Of a stretch of 64,000 bases of DNA, positions 54,225-61,938 are shown piece after piece. Numbering within the stretch: position 1 is the stretch's first letter; each line of letters begins with the position of its first letter. This DNA is from Balneola sp. (GTDB lineage: Bacteria > Bacteroidota > Rhodothermia > Balneolales > Balneolaceae), in the NCBI GenBank assembly GCA_003712055.1, contig RHLJ01000007.1:177512-241511 (forward strand), in the 5' to 3' direction. Below the pieces are notes generated by a model. It ran no database searches, was not told the origin of the DNA, and saw only the letters and a list, made by a program, of their open reading frames with translations. The translations under genes and the position numbers were made by a program.

Positions 54225-55418
54225 TTATTTTGACTTATTCGAACCGTCTAACCACTGGATTTCAAACTCCGTTCCCTCTTCGAATTTATTTTTTGTTTTT
54301 ATCCATTTTCCACCCTGCCATATACGAGAATAGCCTTTTTTTAGTGGCTCATTGGGATCTTGTTTGTCTAATCGATGAGCTAGCTCAGACCAGGTACTTC
54401 GCTTTTTCTGAAGTATGGAAGCTGATAGTAAGTCTAATCTTCCCTTGAAATTTGAGATTGAACTTTGGGCGGTATTCATTTTCTGTTGAACAGCAAGAAG
54501 GGCATGAGACCGGGCTAAATTTAATACCCTCTCTTTATAATATTCGACTGCCCCTTTTGTATTCAATTCAAGTTTTCTGAATAAATCCTCTACGTAGAAT
54601 CGGGTTTCATTAATATCGGGAGTAGCTAAAACTGCTGCCTGAGTTGGGGTAGCAGCTCTTACATCTGCTACAAAATCGCTAATGGAAAAATCTACCTCGT
54701 GACCTACTCCGCTAATGATAGGCACTTTGCAATTGAACACAGCTCTAGCTACGGCTTCTTCATTAAATGGCCATAAATCTTCTAAAGATCCTCCTCCACG
54801 ACCGATAATGACCAAATCCACATTTTTTTGCTCCGAGAAATAATTGATGCCTTTCACTATTTCGGGAGCGGCATTGATTCCCTGTACACTGGCGTGATAA
54901 AGTTTCACTGTCGCCAGAGGCCAACGTTTTTCAAGTGTAGAACGAATATCCTGAAAAGCAGCAGTAGTTTTTGAGGTTACAACCCCAATAGTAGCAGGGA
55001 ATTTGGGAAGAGGTTTCTTATGGATTTCATCAAACAAGCCCTCTGCTTTGAGTTTTGCCTTAAGTTCTTCGAAGGCTTGTTGAAGTTTTCCAATTCCTGC
55101 CTGCTGAACAAGGCTTACAATTAATTGGTAGCGCCCATGAGGAGCATAAACCTGTACATCTCCGCCAACTACAATTTGCTGCCCATCAGCTAGCTGTATT
55201 CCTGATCGTTGAACCGTATTTCTCCAAATTACACAAGGAAGTTGAGCCCCAGAATCTTTTAGAGTAAAGTAGATGTGGCCATTGGCGCTCTGCTTCACAT
55301 TACTCGCTTCTCCCTCAACTAAAATGTCAACGAAGTTCTGTTCTAAAAGCGATTTAATCTTTCCCGTAAGCTCGGTAACCGAAGGAATATCAAAAAGAAA
55401 AGGAAGTTGGTCGGCCAT
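54225..55418 (-). CDS. xseA: exodeoxyribonuclease VII large subunit
   Basis: A 397-residue nuclease subunit that degrades single-stranded DNA with XseB. It has an N-terminal OB domain (VEGEASNVKQSANGHIYFTLKD), the catalytic core with GVVTSKTTAAFQDI and VIIGRGGGSLEDLWPFNEEAVARA, GHEVDFSISDFVADVRAATPTQAA, and a C-terminal helical region ending KKGYSRIW. Slightly shorter than the E. coli protein. No xseB-like small gene follows it in this window. Confidence 0.93.
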   Translation of the reverse strand: MADQLPFLFDIPSVTELTGKIKSLLEQNFVDILVEGEASNVKQSANGHIYFTLKDSGAQLPCVIWRNTVQRSGIQLADGQQIVVGGDVQVYAPHGRYQLIVSLVQQAGIGKLQQAFEELKAKLKAEGLFDEIHKKPLPKFPATIGVVTSKTTAAFQDIRSTLEKRWPLATVKLYHASVQGINAAPEIVKGINYFSEQKNVDLVIIGRGGGSLEDLWPFNEEAVARAVFNCKVPIISGVGHEVDFSISDFVADVRAATPTQAAVLATPDINETRFYVEDLFRKLELNTKGAVEYYKERVLNLARSHALLAVQQKMNTAQSSISNFKGRLDLLSASILQKKRSTWSELAHRLDKQDPNEPLKKGYSRIWQGGKWIKTKNKFEEGTEFEIQWLDGSNKSK

Positions 55419-55420
55419 TA

Positions 55421-55453
55421 TTGCTTTTTAGCTGCGTAAGAGATTTATTTTAG
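55421..55453 (+). promoter_or_regulatory. candidate promoter of the exported thioesterase gene
   Basis: TTG at 55421-55423, 22-base spacer, TATTTTAG at 55446-55453 (one mismatch from TAnnTTTG, the same TTAG variant as at pspA). The predicted start is about 25 bases before ATG 55483. The TTG box abuts the start of divergent xseA. Confidence 0.45.
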
Positions 55454-55482
55454 TATTGGTTTTTTTATTGAAATCTCTCGCA

Positions 55483-56700
55483 ATGATACGAAAACTGGTT
55501 TGCATATTCGGATTCATTTTTTTCTCGGTTGCTGGCTTTTCCCAGGAACTGGAAATGATCTATGAGAGAACCTCAGAAGCGCTGGGTGGTAAAGAAAAAT
55601 GGGAATCGGTTAATACAATGTTTGTCGAGGGGAACTGGAGTTTTCCTCATGACGTTGACCACAGTTTTGTTTGCAAGCTTAGCAACCCGGATATGGCTAA
55701 GATTACCTTTTTGGTAGACTCAACCATTCACACGGTTTCGCGCTATGGAAGAAAAGGATGGGTGGACGATCCCACAGAAGTAATCTCAGGGTATTCCAAT
55801 TTTGATGCTGTAGAGAAGATGGTTGCTACGAATTCCTTCCTTTATGAAAACAATCTTGTTGATTATGAAAAAAAAGGATTAGAACTGAAATTTGAAGGAT
55901 CAGTGGTGATTGCTGATGAAGAAGTTTGGTTAGTACGTGTAGAGGGATTCCCAAATAAAGAAGAACTTTATTACATCTCCCAGGATGATTATCGGCCTTT
56001 CATAAAACAGAGCTACTACTTTTGGCGTGGGAGAAATGCGGTAGTGAATTACTACATAAAGCAGTATAAAGAAGTGGAGGGAATCCAGGTACCAAAAGAA
56101 GTATTGGTTACCAGTGAACATTTAAATTTAATCCTGAATTATTCTTCTTATGTTTTCAATACCGAAATGGATAGCGAAGAATTTAAAGATCCGAACGAAC
56201 CTGATTTTACCACCAATTCATTGAGTCTAAGCAAACAAGAAGTCCAAGATTATCTGCACGATAATATTCCAATGACCCGGAATATGGGAATTGAAGTGCA
56301 AAGCCTGTCTACGAATGAAGTAAAGTTAAGAGCTCCAATTGAGTTAAATGTGAACCACATGCGATCAGCTTTTGGAGGCAGTGTAGATAGTTTATTCCTA
56401 ACTGCGGGCTGGACCTATATTCGCTTACTTACTGATCATTTTGAACCACTCCCGTTAATTGTTGGGAGTAAAGCCCAAACTACCTATCAGCGGCCTATTA
56501 CCAGAGATTTCTCTGCCAGAATAGTCATCCCTTCTAAAAAAGAAGTAAGGAAGTTTCTCAAAGCTTATGAGAAAGATGGAAAGGCTAGTATTTCTTTAGA
56601 TGCTGTGATTGAGGATGATGGAAAAACCTATGCGGTATTTACAGGAGATTATGTATTGGTAAAGTCTCCAAGAAGATCTAGACCACCGGGCGAACCATAA
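55483..56700 (+). CDS. exported protein: outer-membrane-lipoprotein-sorting-like domain fused to a YiiD-type hotdog thioesterase
   Basis: ATG 55483 gives a clean signal peptide (MIRKLVCIFGFIFFSVAGFSQ); a TTG at 55456 would lengthen it without support. Residues about 22-245 look like the beta-rich LolA-like domain of exported proteins (ALGGKEKWESVNTMFVEGNW, GYSNFDAVEKM, YYISQDDYRPFIKQ). Residues about 251-405 match the C-terminal thioesterase domain of YiiD (hotdog): NIPMTRNMGIEVQSLS, NVNHMRSAFGGSVDSLFLTAGW and YQRPITRDFSARIVIPS. Known YiiD-C domains are cytosolic. Here the thioesterase appears to be periplasmic, where acyl-CoA or acyl-ACP is not expected. Substrate unknown. Confidence 0.72.
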   Translation: MIRKLVCIFGFIFFSVAGFSQELEMIYERTSEALGGKEKWESVNTMFVEGNWSFPHDVDHSFVCKLSNPDMAKITFLVDSTIHTVSRYGRKGWVDDPTEVISGYSNFDAVEKMVATNSFLYENNLVDYEKKGLELKFEGSVVIADEEVWLVRVEGFPNKEELYYISQDDYRPFIKQSYYFWRGRNAVVNYYIKQYKEVEGIQVPKEVLVTSEHLNLILNYSSYVFNTEMDSEEFKDPNEPDFTTNSLSLSKQEVQDYLHDNIPMTRNMGIEVQSLSTNEVKLRAPIELNVNHMRSAFGGSVDSLFLTAGWTYIRLLTDHFEPLPLIVGSKAQTTYQRPITRDFSARIVIPSKKEVRKFLKAYEKDGKASISLDAVIEDDGKTYAVFTGDYVLVKSPRRSRPPGEP

Positions 56701-56998
56701 TCTCAAAACAGTTGAGAAGAGGACAGGTTTTAGCCATAAAGATGGCTTCATCAAGATCTCTGGCGGCAATAATAGTATAGCCCAGGATTATTTCCTTAGC
56801 CTCTATAAAAGCGCCATCAGTATTTACTGTTTCATGATCAATAATATGAGCTCCCTGATCATCCAACCGTTGAGAGTCAATGTGTTGATCGCCTAATTTT
56901 TCAATCCAATTAATGTGTTTCTGTATCCGATCTCTTAGTGCTTCATCTGAGGTATCAACCCCTTCCTGCCCCCGAAAAATGAGCATGTATTTTTTCAT
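56678..56998 (-). CDS. YCII-related domain protein
   Basis: A 106-residue YCII/DGPF-type alpha-beta protein (KKYMLIFRGQEG, GAFIEAKEIILGYTIIAARDLDEAIFMAKTCPLL). The family is often found beside sigma factors; that is not so here. Its 3' end overlaps the converging thioesterase gene by 23 bases, and its ATG overlaps the DUF2461 stop by four. Confidence 0.8.
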   Translation of the reverse strand: MKKYMLIFRGQEGVDTSDEALRDRIQKHINWIEKLGDQHIDSQRLDDQGAHIIDHETVNTDGAFIEAKEIILGYTIIAARDLDEAIFMAKTCPLLNCFEIMVRPVV

Positions 56999-57654
56999 GT
57001 AAAAGCATTCGTTAAAAATGTATGTAATGGCTGAACAGCTCTATAGTACTCGAGAAGTACTTCAGCCTGGTTAGGTACTTTAATAAACTCAGAAGTTGGC
57101 AAAGTTGCCATAGCGTAGAATTGTTTGTTGAGGATGAGCGGGGTTTGTTCTATCACCGGATTGAATTCAGGATCAATACGTTTGTTTTGTTCTCCCTTAA
57201 CTTCACCAAACCGGGATGTAAACTCCTTATTTTCCAGGATGGAAAGAAATTCATCGGTGTTTGAGGCTATTAACGTCCGGACATTTCTAAGGGCTGTTTT
57301 ATCTAATTGATAAACCCCTCCACCCATATGAACCTTATCAGCTCCAATGCCCAGGTAAAAACCGGGTCGTTCTGACTTTTTTCCTCCCGGAGAAAGGCCG
57401 GATTTCATCATTAGGTTATAAGGAGTTTTATTTTTAGAGAAGCGGATGTCACGATTTATACGAAATAGTGATTTTTTTGCGTCCGGGAGGATATCAGCCT
57501 CAATTTCTAATAAACCTGGAATCACTGATTCAACTAGTTCTATAAACGGAGCTCTTACATGTTGCTCATATTCCTTTCGGTGGGCATCAAACCATGCTTT
57601 GTTATTATTCTTTTCCAGCTCGGTAAAAAAAGTGATGAAGTCTCGGGAGATCAT
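56995..57654 (-). CDS. DUF2461 (TIGR02453) family protein
   Basis: A 219-residue protein from ATG 57654 (MISRDFITFFTELEKNNNKAWFDAHRKEYEQHV), the family's typical N-terminus; the frame is open 18 codons further up, without a good start. Further motifs are FRINRDIRFSKNKTPYNLMMKSG and GFYLGIGADKVHMGGGVYQL. Function unknown. Coupled to the YCII gene. Confidence 0.85.
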   Translation of the reverse strand: MISRDFITFFTELEKNNNKAWFDAHRKEYEQHVRAPFIELVESVIPGLLEIEADILPDAKKSLFRINRDIRFSKNKTPYNLMMKSGLSPGGKKSERPGFYLGIGADKVHMGGGVYQLDKTALRNVRTLIASNTDEFLSILENKEFTSRFGEVKGEQNKRIDPEFNPVIEQTPLILNKQFYAMATLPTSEFIKVPNQAEVLLEYYRAVQPLHTFLTNAFT

Positions 57655-57771
57655 GATGTTGAAATATTTATTTATAGAATAACAATTGAGAGGTCTTAAG
57701 TGGGACAATAAACTGAAATAATTTTTAGGAATACTGTAAGGAGTTTTATTGGGTATGGTCTAATCCATATA

Positions 57772-57793
57772 GCGAAGGAATGAATCCCTTCGC
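57772..57793. repeat. left transposase-associated hairpin
   Basis: GCGAAGG-AATGAATC-CCTTCGC: a 7-bp stem with an 8-base loop, 26 bases before the transposase ATG. Confidence 0.75.
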
Positions 57794-57819
57794 TTGCTTA
57801 CTTAACTAATATCTTGGCA

Positions 57820-58275
57820 ATGCCAAAAACATATAATTCAATTTGGATACATGTAGTTTTTAGTACAAAAGACCGAATTCCTTTTCTTAGCTGGGGAATT
57901 CGCGGAGAGCTATGTCAATGGGTTAAAAAACAAAGCAGAAAGCATGGTATTTATGTAGATGTAGTGAATGGTGTAAAAGATCACATTCATCTTTTAATAA
58001 AACTGAAAACAACTCAAAATGTAGCAGAAGTTATGAGTTTTATAAAGGGAGGGTCTTCGAAGTGGTTGAACGAGAGATATAACTGGAAAGAAGGTTTTGC
58101 CTGGCAACAAGGATATGGTGTTTTTTCTGTGAGTCAGAACGAAATAAAAAGAGTAAGAGCATATATTTTTAATCAGGAAAAACATCACAAAACTGAAAGC
58201 TATTCTTCAGAAATAAAGAAACTGGTGAGAAAAAATTCAGGTTCGCCAGCGAAGGGATTCATTCCCTCGCACTGA
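57820..58275 (+). CDS. REP-associated tyrosine transposase (RAYT, IS200-like)
   Basis: A 151-residue Y1_Tnp-family HUH endonuclease. The HUH motif is H55-I-H57 in KDHIHLLIKL and the catalytic tyrosine is probably Y115 in VRAYIFNQEKHH; the N-terminus (TYNSIWIHVVFSTKDRIPFL) and GYGVFSVSQ also fit. ATG 57820 is preferred to a TTG at 57814. Such enzymes nick single-stranded DNA at hairpins and spread REP sequences. The last residues (SPAKGFIPSH) are encoded by the right hairpin. Catalytic residues are intact. Confidence 0.85.
   Translation: MPKTYNSIWIHVVFSTKDRIPFLSWGIRGELCQWVKKQSRKHGIYVDVVNGVKDHIHLLIKLKTTQNVAEVMSFIKGGSSKWLNERYNWKEGFAWQQGYGVFSVSQNEIKRVRAYIFNQEKHHKTESYSSEIKKLVRKNSGSPAKGFIPSH
58249..58270. 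repeat. right transposase-associated hairpin, overlapping the gene end
   Basis: Starts GCGAAGGG and ends TCCCTCGC around a 6-base loop; reverse complement of the left hairpin except for one base. It encodes part of the transposase C-terminus. Confidence 0.75.
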
Positions 58276-58341
58276 AGTGGACACATCATCTTATCAGAAA
58301 CATTGACTATAAAAGCTCCTATTTCAGTTCTTTGAAAGCCC

Positions 58342-58349
58342 TATATTTG
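58342..58349 (+). promoter_or_regulatory. -7 element of pyrC
   Basis: TATATTTG, an exact TAnnTTTG match, giving a leader of about 30 bases. No TTG -33 box at standard spacing. An ATG at 58352 opens only a very short frame. Confidence 0.45.
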
Positions 58350-58381
58350 GCATGTTTTGAAAATCCTAAAAAAGTTTAGTC

Positions 58382-59662
58382 ATGCTCCTTAAAAACCTGC
58401 GCCCTGTAACTTCCACTCAATCCGGGGAAGAAACAGTTGATCTAAGAATAGAAGAAGGGATAATTAAAGAAATTGGAACAGGACTGAAAGCCGGGAAAGG
58501 AGAAGAAAGTCATGATTTTAAAGGGGTCTATGTAAGCCCTGGTTGGATGGATATGCATGTTCATTTAAGAGAGCCGGGTTATGAGCATAAAGAGACAATA
58601 AAAACAGGAACTGATGCCGCTGCTTTTGGAGGTTTCACAGCGGTAGCTTGCATGCCTAATACCAATCCTGCTACCCATACCCGAGATGTAGTGGAATTCA
58701 TTATCAAAAAAGCAGAGGAAACTGCAGTAGATGTACACCCAATTGGTTGTGTGACTAAAGATCGCGCTGGGAAATCCATCGCTGAGATGGGAGATATGAA
58801 AGAAGGGGGCGCAGTTGCATTTAGTGATGATGGTGATCCGGTTTATGATTCACAGGTAATGCGTGTGGCTTTGGAATACTCCTCTATGCTGGGAGTGCCC
58901 ATTATAAATCATGAGGAAGATCTGGCACTTTCCCGACCGGGGCATATGAATGAAGGGAAAGTATCAACGAGATTAGGACTGGAAGGCACACCGGGGATTG
59001 CTGAAGAAGTAATGATCGCACGTGATATTCTATTAGCAGAATATACTGGTGGTCATGTACACGTAGCACATATCAGTACCAAAGAAGGGGTTGATTTGGT
59101 AAGGAAGGGAAAAGCCAAAGGTATTAAAGTGACCACCGAGGTTTGCCCGCATCATTTCGATCTTACAGATGAAGAAATCGACCGCCAGAAGTTCGATACT
59201 AATTTCAAAATGCACCCACCACTTCGAACTCAAGAAGACGTAGATGCTATGATTGAAGGTTTAGTTGATGGAACTATTGATGTAATTTGTACCGATCACG
59301 CCCCTCATGCTATTGAGGAAAAGGAAGTAGAGTTTATTTACGCTCCAAACGGAATTATTGGTCTTGAAACCGCATGGGCTGTTTCAAATATGAAGTTACT
59401 TCAAACCAAGAAGCTTAATCTTCAACAGATGGTTGAGAAGCTGAGTGATAATCCACGGGAGATCCTTAACCTTCCCCAGCTAAAAATAGAAGAAGGGGTT
59501 ACTGCTAATCTTACTTTCTTCAATACCGATGAAGAATGGACCTTCACTAAAGAGAATGTGCACTCCAAATCAAAAAATTCACCTTATCTGGATAATAAAC
59601 TTGTTGGCCGGGCAGTTGGAATTTTTAATAAAGGCGTATTGGTTATCAATACATTGAAATGA
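58382..59662 (+). CDS. pyrC: dihydroorotase
   Basis: Cyclises carbamoyl-aspartate to dihydroorotate in pyrimidine synthesis. This is a 426-residue type I amidohydrolase with zinc ligands HVHLRE (DMHVHLREPG), the GGFTAVACMPNTNP motif, the HEED and HVAHIST histidines, and the catalytic Asp in CTDHAPH. Length and motifs fit the class I (Bacillus-type) enzyme. Single gene, followed by a repeat and then tsaB. Confidence 0.95.
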   Translation: MLLKNLRPVTSTQSGEETVDLRIEEGIIKEIGTGLKAGKGEESHDFKGVYVSPGWMDMHVHLREPGYEHKETIKTGTDAAAFGGFTAVACMPNTNPATHTRDVVEFIIKKAEETAVDVHPIGCVTKDRAGKSIAEMGDMKEGGAVAFSDDGDPVYDSQVMRVALEYSSMLGVPIINHEEDLALSRPGHMNEGKVSTRLGLEGTPGIAEEVMIARDILLAEYTGGHVHVAHISTKEGVDLVRKGKAKGIKVTTEVCPHHFDLTDEEIDRQKFDTNFKMHPPLRTQEDVDAMIEGLVDGTIDVICTDHAPHAIEEKEVEFIYAPNGIIGLETAWAVSNMKLLQTKKLNLQQMVEKLSDNPREILNLPQLKIEEGVTANLTFFNTDEEWTFTKENVHSKSKNSPYLDNKLVGRAVGIFNKGVLVINTLK

Positions 59663-59670
59663 TTAAAAAA

Positions 59671-59728
59671 GTCATTCTGAGCTTCAGCGAAGAATCAGCT
59701 GATCCTTCGGAAGTATCCTCAGGATGAC
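59671..59728. repeat. dispersed palindromic repeat, GTCAT family, copy 3
   Basis: Outer arms GTCATTCTGAG and CTCAGGATGAC, inner arms GAAGAATC and GATCCTTC; the most symmetric copy. Lies between pyrC and tsaB. Confidence 0.8.
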
Positions 59729-59748
59729 GCTAGTACTGTAGGAAATCA

Positions 59749-60417
59749 ATGATCCTCGCTTACGAAACATCTACCAATGTTTGCTCGGTGTCTTTCCAGG
59801 ACAGAACGGGAAGAATCTATGAACGCAGAACACAGGGGAGGGGAGTCCATTCCGATAATGTGTTTTTGTTCACACAGGGTTTTATGGAAGAGCATAACTT
59901 TACAATGGAAGAGGTTGATGTAGTTCTTGTGAGCAATGGTCCAGGATCTTATACAGGCCTGCGGATTGGTGCCAGTGCAATTAAAGGACTCTTGTTTGGA
60001 TTGGATGTACCTCTTTTTGCTTGTGACACTTTAGCTTCTTTTGCAATCAGTCCCGAAGGTACTGAAGGACATACGATTCATGGAATTATTGATGCCCGAC
60101 GCATTCATGTATATCATCAGGCATTTGATTTAGAGAAAGGCCGGTTGATTTCCAGGGGAGAGGCGAAAGTTATTGAGCTATTAGAGTTTGAAAAAAATAT
60201 CTCTTCAGATGATGTCATTGTAGGGACGGGTACCTTGCGATTAACCGAAGGCCTAATTGATGAAAGCCAAATCTATGATGAACGGTCTGTTTCTGCTAAT
60301 TCCCTTCTAAAATTGTACCAGCTTCCGAATTTTAAAAAGTACTGCAAAAAGGTGACACCAGAGGCCTTGGATCCTAATTACGTTACCTCCAGTCAGGTTA
60401 ATAATAGCGATCAGTAA
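59749..60417 (+). CDS. tsaB: tRNA threonylcarbamoyladenosine biosynthesis protein TsaB
   Basis: A 222-residue ASKHA-fold scaffold for TsaD in t6A37 tRNA modification. It has MILAYETSTNVCSVS at the N-terminus and VSNGPGSYTGLRIGASAIKGL, the family signature; the C-terminal half is short and divergent, as usual. No tsaD or tsaE nearby. Confidence 0.92.
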   Translation: MILAYETSTNVCSVSFQDRTGRIYERRTQGRGVHSDNVFLFTQGFMEEHNFTMEEVDVVLVSNGPGSYTGLRIGASAIKGLLFGLDVPLFACDTLASFAISPEGTEGHTIHGIIDARRIHVYHQAFDLEKGRLISRGEAKVIELLEFEKNISSDDVIVGTGTLRLTEGLIDESQIYDERSVSANSLLKLYQLPNFKKYCKKVTPEALDPNYVTSSQVNNSDQ

Positions 60418-60470
60418 ATAGTGTTAGGCAAAATTGTTCGTTTAATGCCAAAGAAGTACAACTAGTTTTT

Positions 60471-60535
60471 GAACATTGAACAAGGAACATTGAACTTCGA
60501 AGTTCTGTGTTCAATTGTTCAACATTCAACTTGTT
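60471..60535. repeat. GAACATTGAACAA palindromic repeat
   Basis: Imperfect long hairpin centred on the perfect palindrome GAACTTCGAAGTTC (60492-60505); both arms are built from GAACA(A/T)TGAAC words. It lies between converging tsaB and the SnoaL-like gene and may terminate both. Confidence 0.65.
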
Positions 60536-60541
60536 CATTCT

Positions 60542-60898
60542 TTATTCCAACTCTCTCTCTTCCCGGATTTCGCCAATATGGTAGTAGGCAATGATTTCTT
60601 TGATAAGGCCATCTTTAATATAATACCACTCGCTCACATCTAATTTAAAATCCTCTCCCTGAGTTGCAGTATATCGCACACACCCTGAATGTTCGGAACA
60701 TATCTGATCGTGGATTTGAAATCGGTAACCTAGAAATTTATCCTCATTTTGTTTAACCAATTCCAGATAGGCATCTCTCCCTTTAATAGTTCCAAATGGG
60801 CTGGTATGTTGAAAGTCTGCAGTTACAGGGAGATTCATATAATCTCCTGTGTTCCACTTCTCAAACCAGTCGTTTACAAGTTGTTCTGTATTCATCAT
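60542..60898 (-). CDS. SnoaL-like (NTF2 fold) protein
   Basis: A 118-residue cytosolic protein: MMNTEQLVNDWFEKWNTGDY as the lid helix, ADFQHTSPFGTIKGRDAYLELV, and SEWYYIKDGLIKEIIAYYHIGE as the final strands. A typical small SnoaL/polyketide-cyclase-like fold; no function can be assigned. Diverges from accD. Confidence 0.8.
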   Translation of the reverse strand: MMNTEQLVNDWFEKWNTGDYMNLPVTADFQHTSPFGTIKGRDAYLELVKQNEDKFLGYRFQIHDQICSEHSGCVRYTATQGEDFKLDVSEWYYIKDGLIKEIIAYYHIGEIREERELE

Positions 60899-60958
60899 TC
60901 CCTTATTTAGTGTTCTTTAAAGTAGGTATTCAGATTCCTAATTGATTCGAAGAATCTT

Positions 60959-60966
60959 TATTTTTG
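60959..60966 (+). promoter_or_regulatory. -7 element of accD
   Basis: TATTTTTG, exact TAnnTTTG, predicts a start about 12 bases before ATG 60981 and rules against the TTG at 60942 as start codon. Confidence 0.5.
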
Positions 60967-60980
60967 ACGAAATTTTCAAA

Positions 60981-61835
60981 ATGGAGTCTATGTCCTGGTT
61001 TAAAAGAAAAGACGATAACATTCAAACCTCTGAAAAAAAGGAAATGCCGGAAGGCGTTTGGGTAAAGGTACCTACTACAGGGGAAACCATTCATCGAAGA
61101 GAGCTGGAAGACAATTTATTCGTTGACCCGCTCAGTGGCTATCATTTTAGAGTTGGAAGTAAAGAGTATTTCGACATCATTTTTGATAAAGGAAAGTTTG
61201 AAGAAATCGGCAACGATGTACTCCCCACGGACCCGCTCACATTTGCTGATCGTAAGAAGTACACTGATAGACTGGAAGATTCGCAAAAAAAAACCGGTCT
61301 AAGCGATGCTGCTCGTGTAGCTGTTGGTAAAATGAATGGAGTTGACCTGGTTGTGGGATGTATGGACTTTGGATTTATCGGAGGCAGCATGGGTTCGGTA
61401 GTAGGCGAGCGACTAGGTATCGCTATTGATGAAGCCCGCGAGAAGAAAATTCCTCTCATTATCATTTCCCAAACGGGTGGAGCCCGAATGATGGAAAGTG
61501 TATTAAGCTTAATGCAGATGGCAAAGACATCCGCTAAACTTGCTCAACTAGATGAAGAAGGTATTCCATTCATATCTTATTTAACTAACCCAACCACTGG
61601 TGGAGTAACTGCAAGTTATGCTATGCTTGGTGATTTCAATGTTGCTGAACCAGGTGCACTTATCGCTTTTGCGGGACCTAGAGTAGTTCGACAGACAATT
61701 GGACGAGATCTTCCAGAAGGTTTCCAAACAGCAGAGTATTTACTTGAGCATGGATTCTTAGATTTTATTGTTCCAAGAACACAAATGAAATCGAAGCTGA
61801 CGAAGCTTTTGAAACTCGTTCTCAATAAGAAGTAA
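60981..61835 (+). CDS. accD: acetyl-CoA carboxylase carboxyltransferase subunit beta, zinc-ribbon cysteines lost
   Basis: A 284-residue carboxyltransferase beta subunit that, with AccA, moves carboxyl from biotin to acetyl-CoA for fatty acid synthesis. The crotonase-like core is intact (MDFGFIGGSMGSVVGERL, ISQTGGARMMESVLSLMQMAKTSA, LTNPTTGGVTASYAMLGD, GFAGPRVVRQT). The N-terminal zinc ribbon is changed: the usual KCxxCG reads KVPTTG and the second pair reads VDPLSG, so all four Cys are gone while the surrounding fold residues (EGVWVK, HRRELEDNLFV) remain. Start ATG 60981 or 60990. The rest of acc is not in the window. Confidence 0.93.
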   Translation: MESMSWFKRKDDNIQTSEKKEMPEGVWVKVPTTGETIHRRELEDNLFVDPLSGYHFRVGSKEYFDIIFDKGKFEEIGNDVLPTDPLTFADRKKYTDRLEDSQKKTGLSDAARVAVGKMNGVDLVVGCMDFGFIGGSMGSVVGERLGIAIDEAREKKIPLIIISQTGGARMMESVLSLMQMAKTSAKLAQLDEEGIPFISYLTNPTTGGVTASYAMLGDFNVAEPGALIAFAGPRVVRQTIGRDLPEGFQTAEYLLEHGFLDFIVPRTQMKSKLTKLLKLVLNKK

Positions 61836-61868
61836 TTCTTCACTCTCCAGAAGTTTCAGAACGTTAAT

Positions 61869-61918
61869 AGTTATTGGTTAATGGTTACTGATATCCCAAT
61901 AACCATTAACCAATAACT
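61869..61918. repeat. AGTTATTGGTTAATGG inverted repeat
   Basis: Arms at 61869-61890 and 61896-61918 are nearly perfect over 22 bases around a 5-base loop, using the same TTATTGGTTAATGG words as the repeat at 49575. It lies between accD and obgE, followed by a further CCAATAACCAAG half. Confidence 0.8.
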
Positions 61919-61938
61919 AATGCCCAATAACCAAGACA

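Larger units (their letters stand above)
57772..58275 (+). mobile_element. REPtron-like unit: IS200-type transposase with inverted flanking hairpins
   Basis: A 22-base hairpin at 57772-57793 and another at 58249-58270 flank one HUH/Y1 transposase gene. The right hairpin is the reverse complement of the left one with a single base change. The right hairpin lies inside the last codons of the gene. No terminal direct repeats or accessory TnpB gene were seen, so this may be a domesticated REP-associated unit rather than a complete IS. Confidence 0.7.

Noticed and set aside
60942-60980. TTG at 60942 as accD start
   Set aside because: It lies upstream of the TATTTTTG promoter element and adds residues foreign to AccD; ATG 60981 fits.
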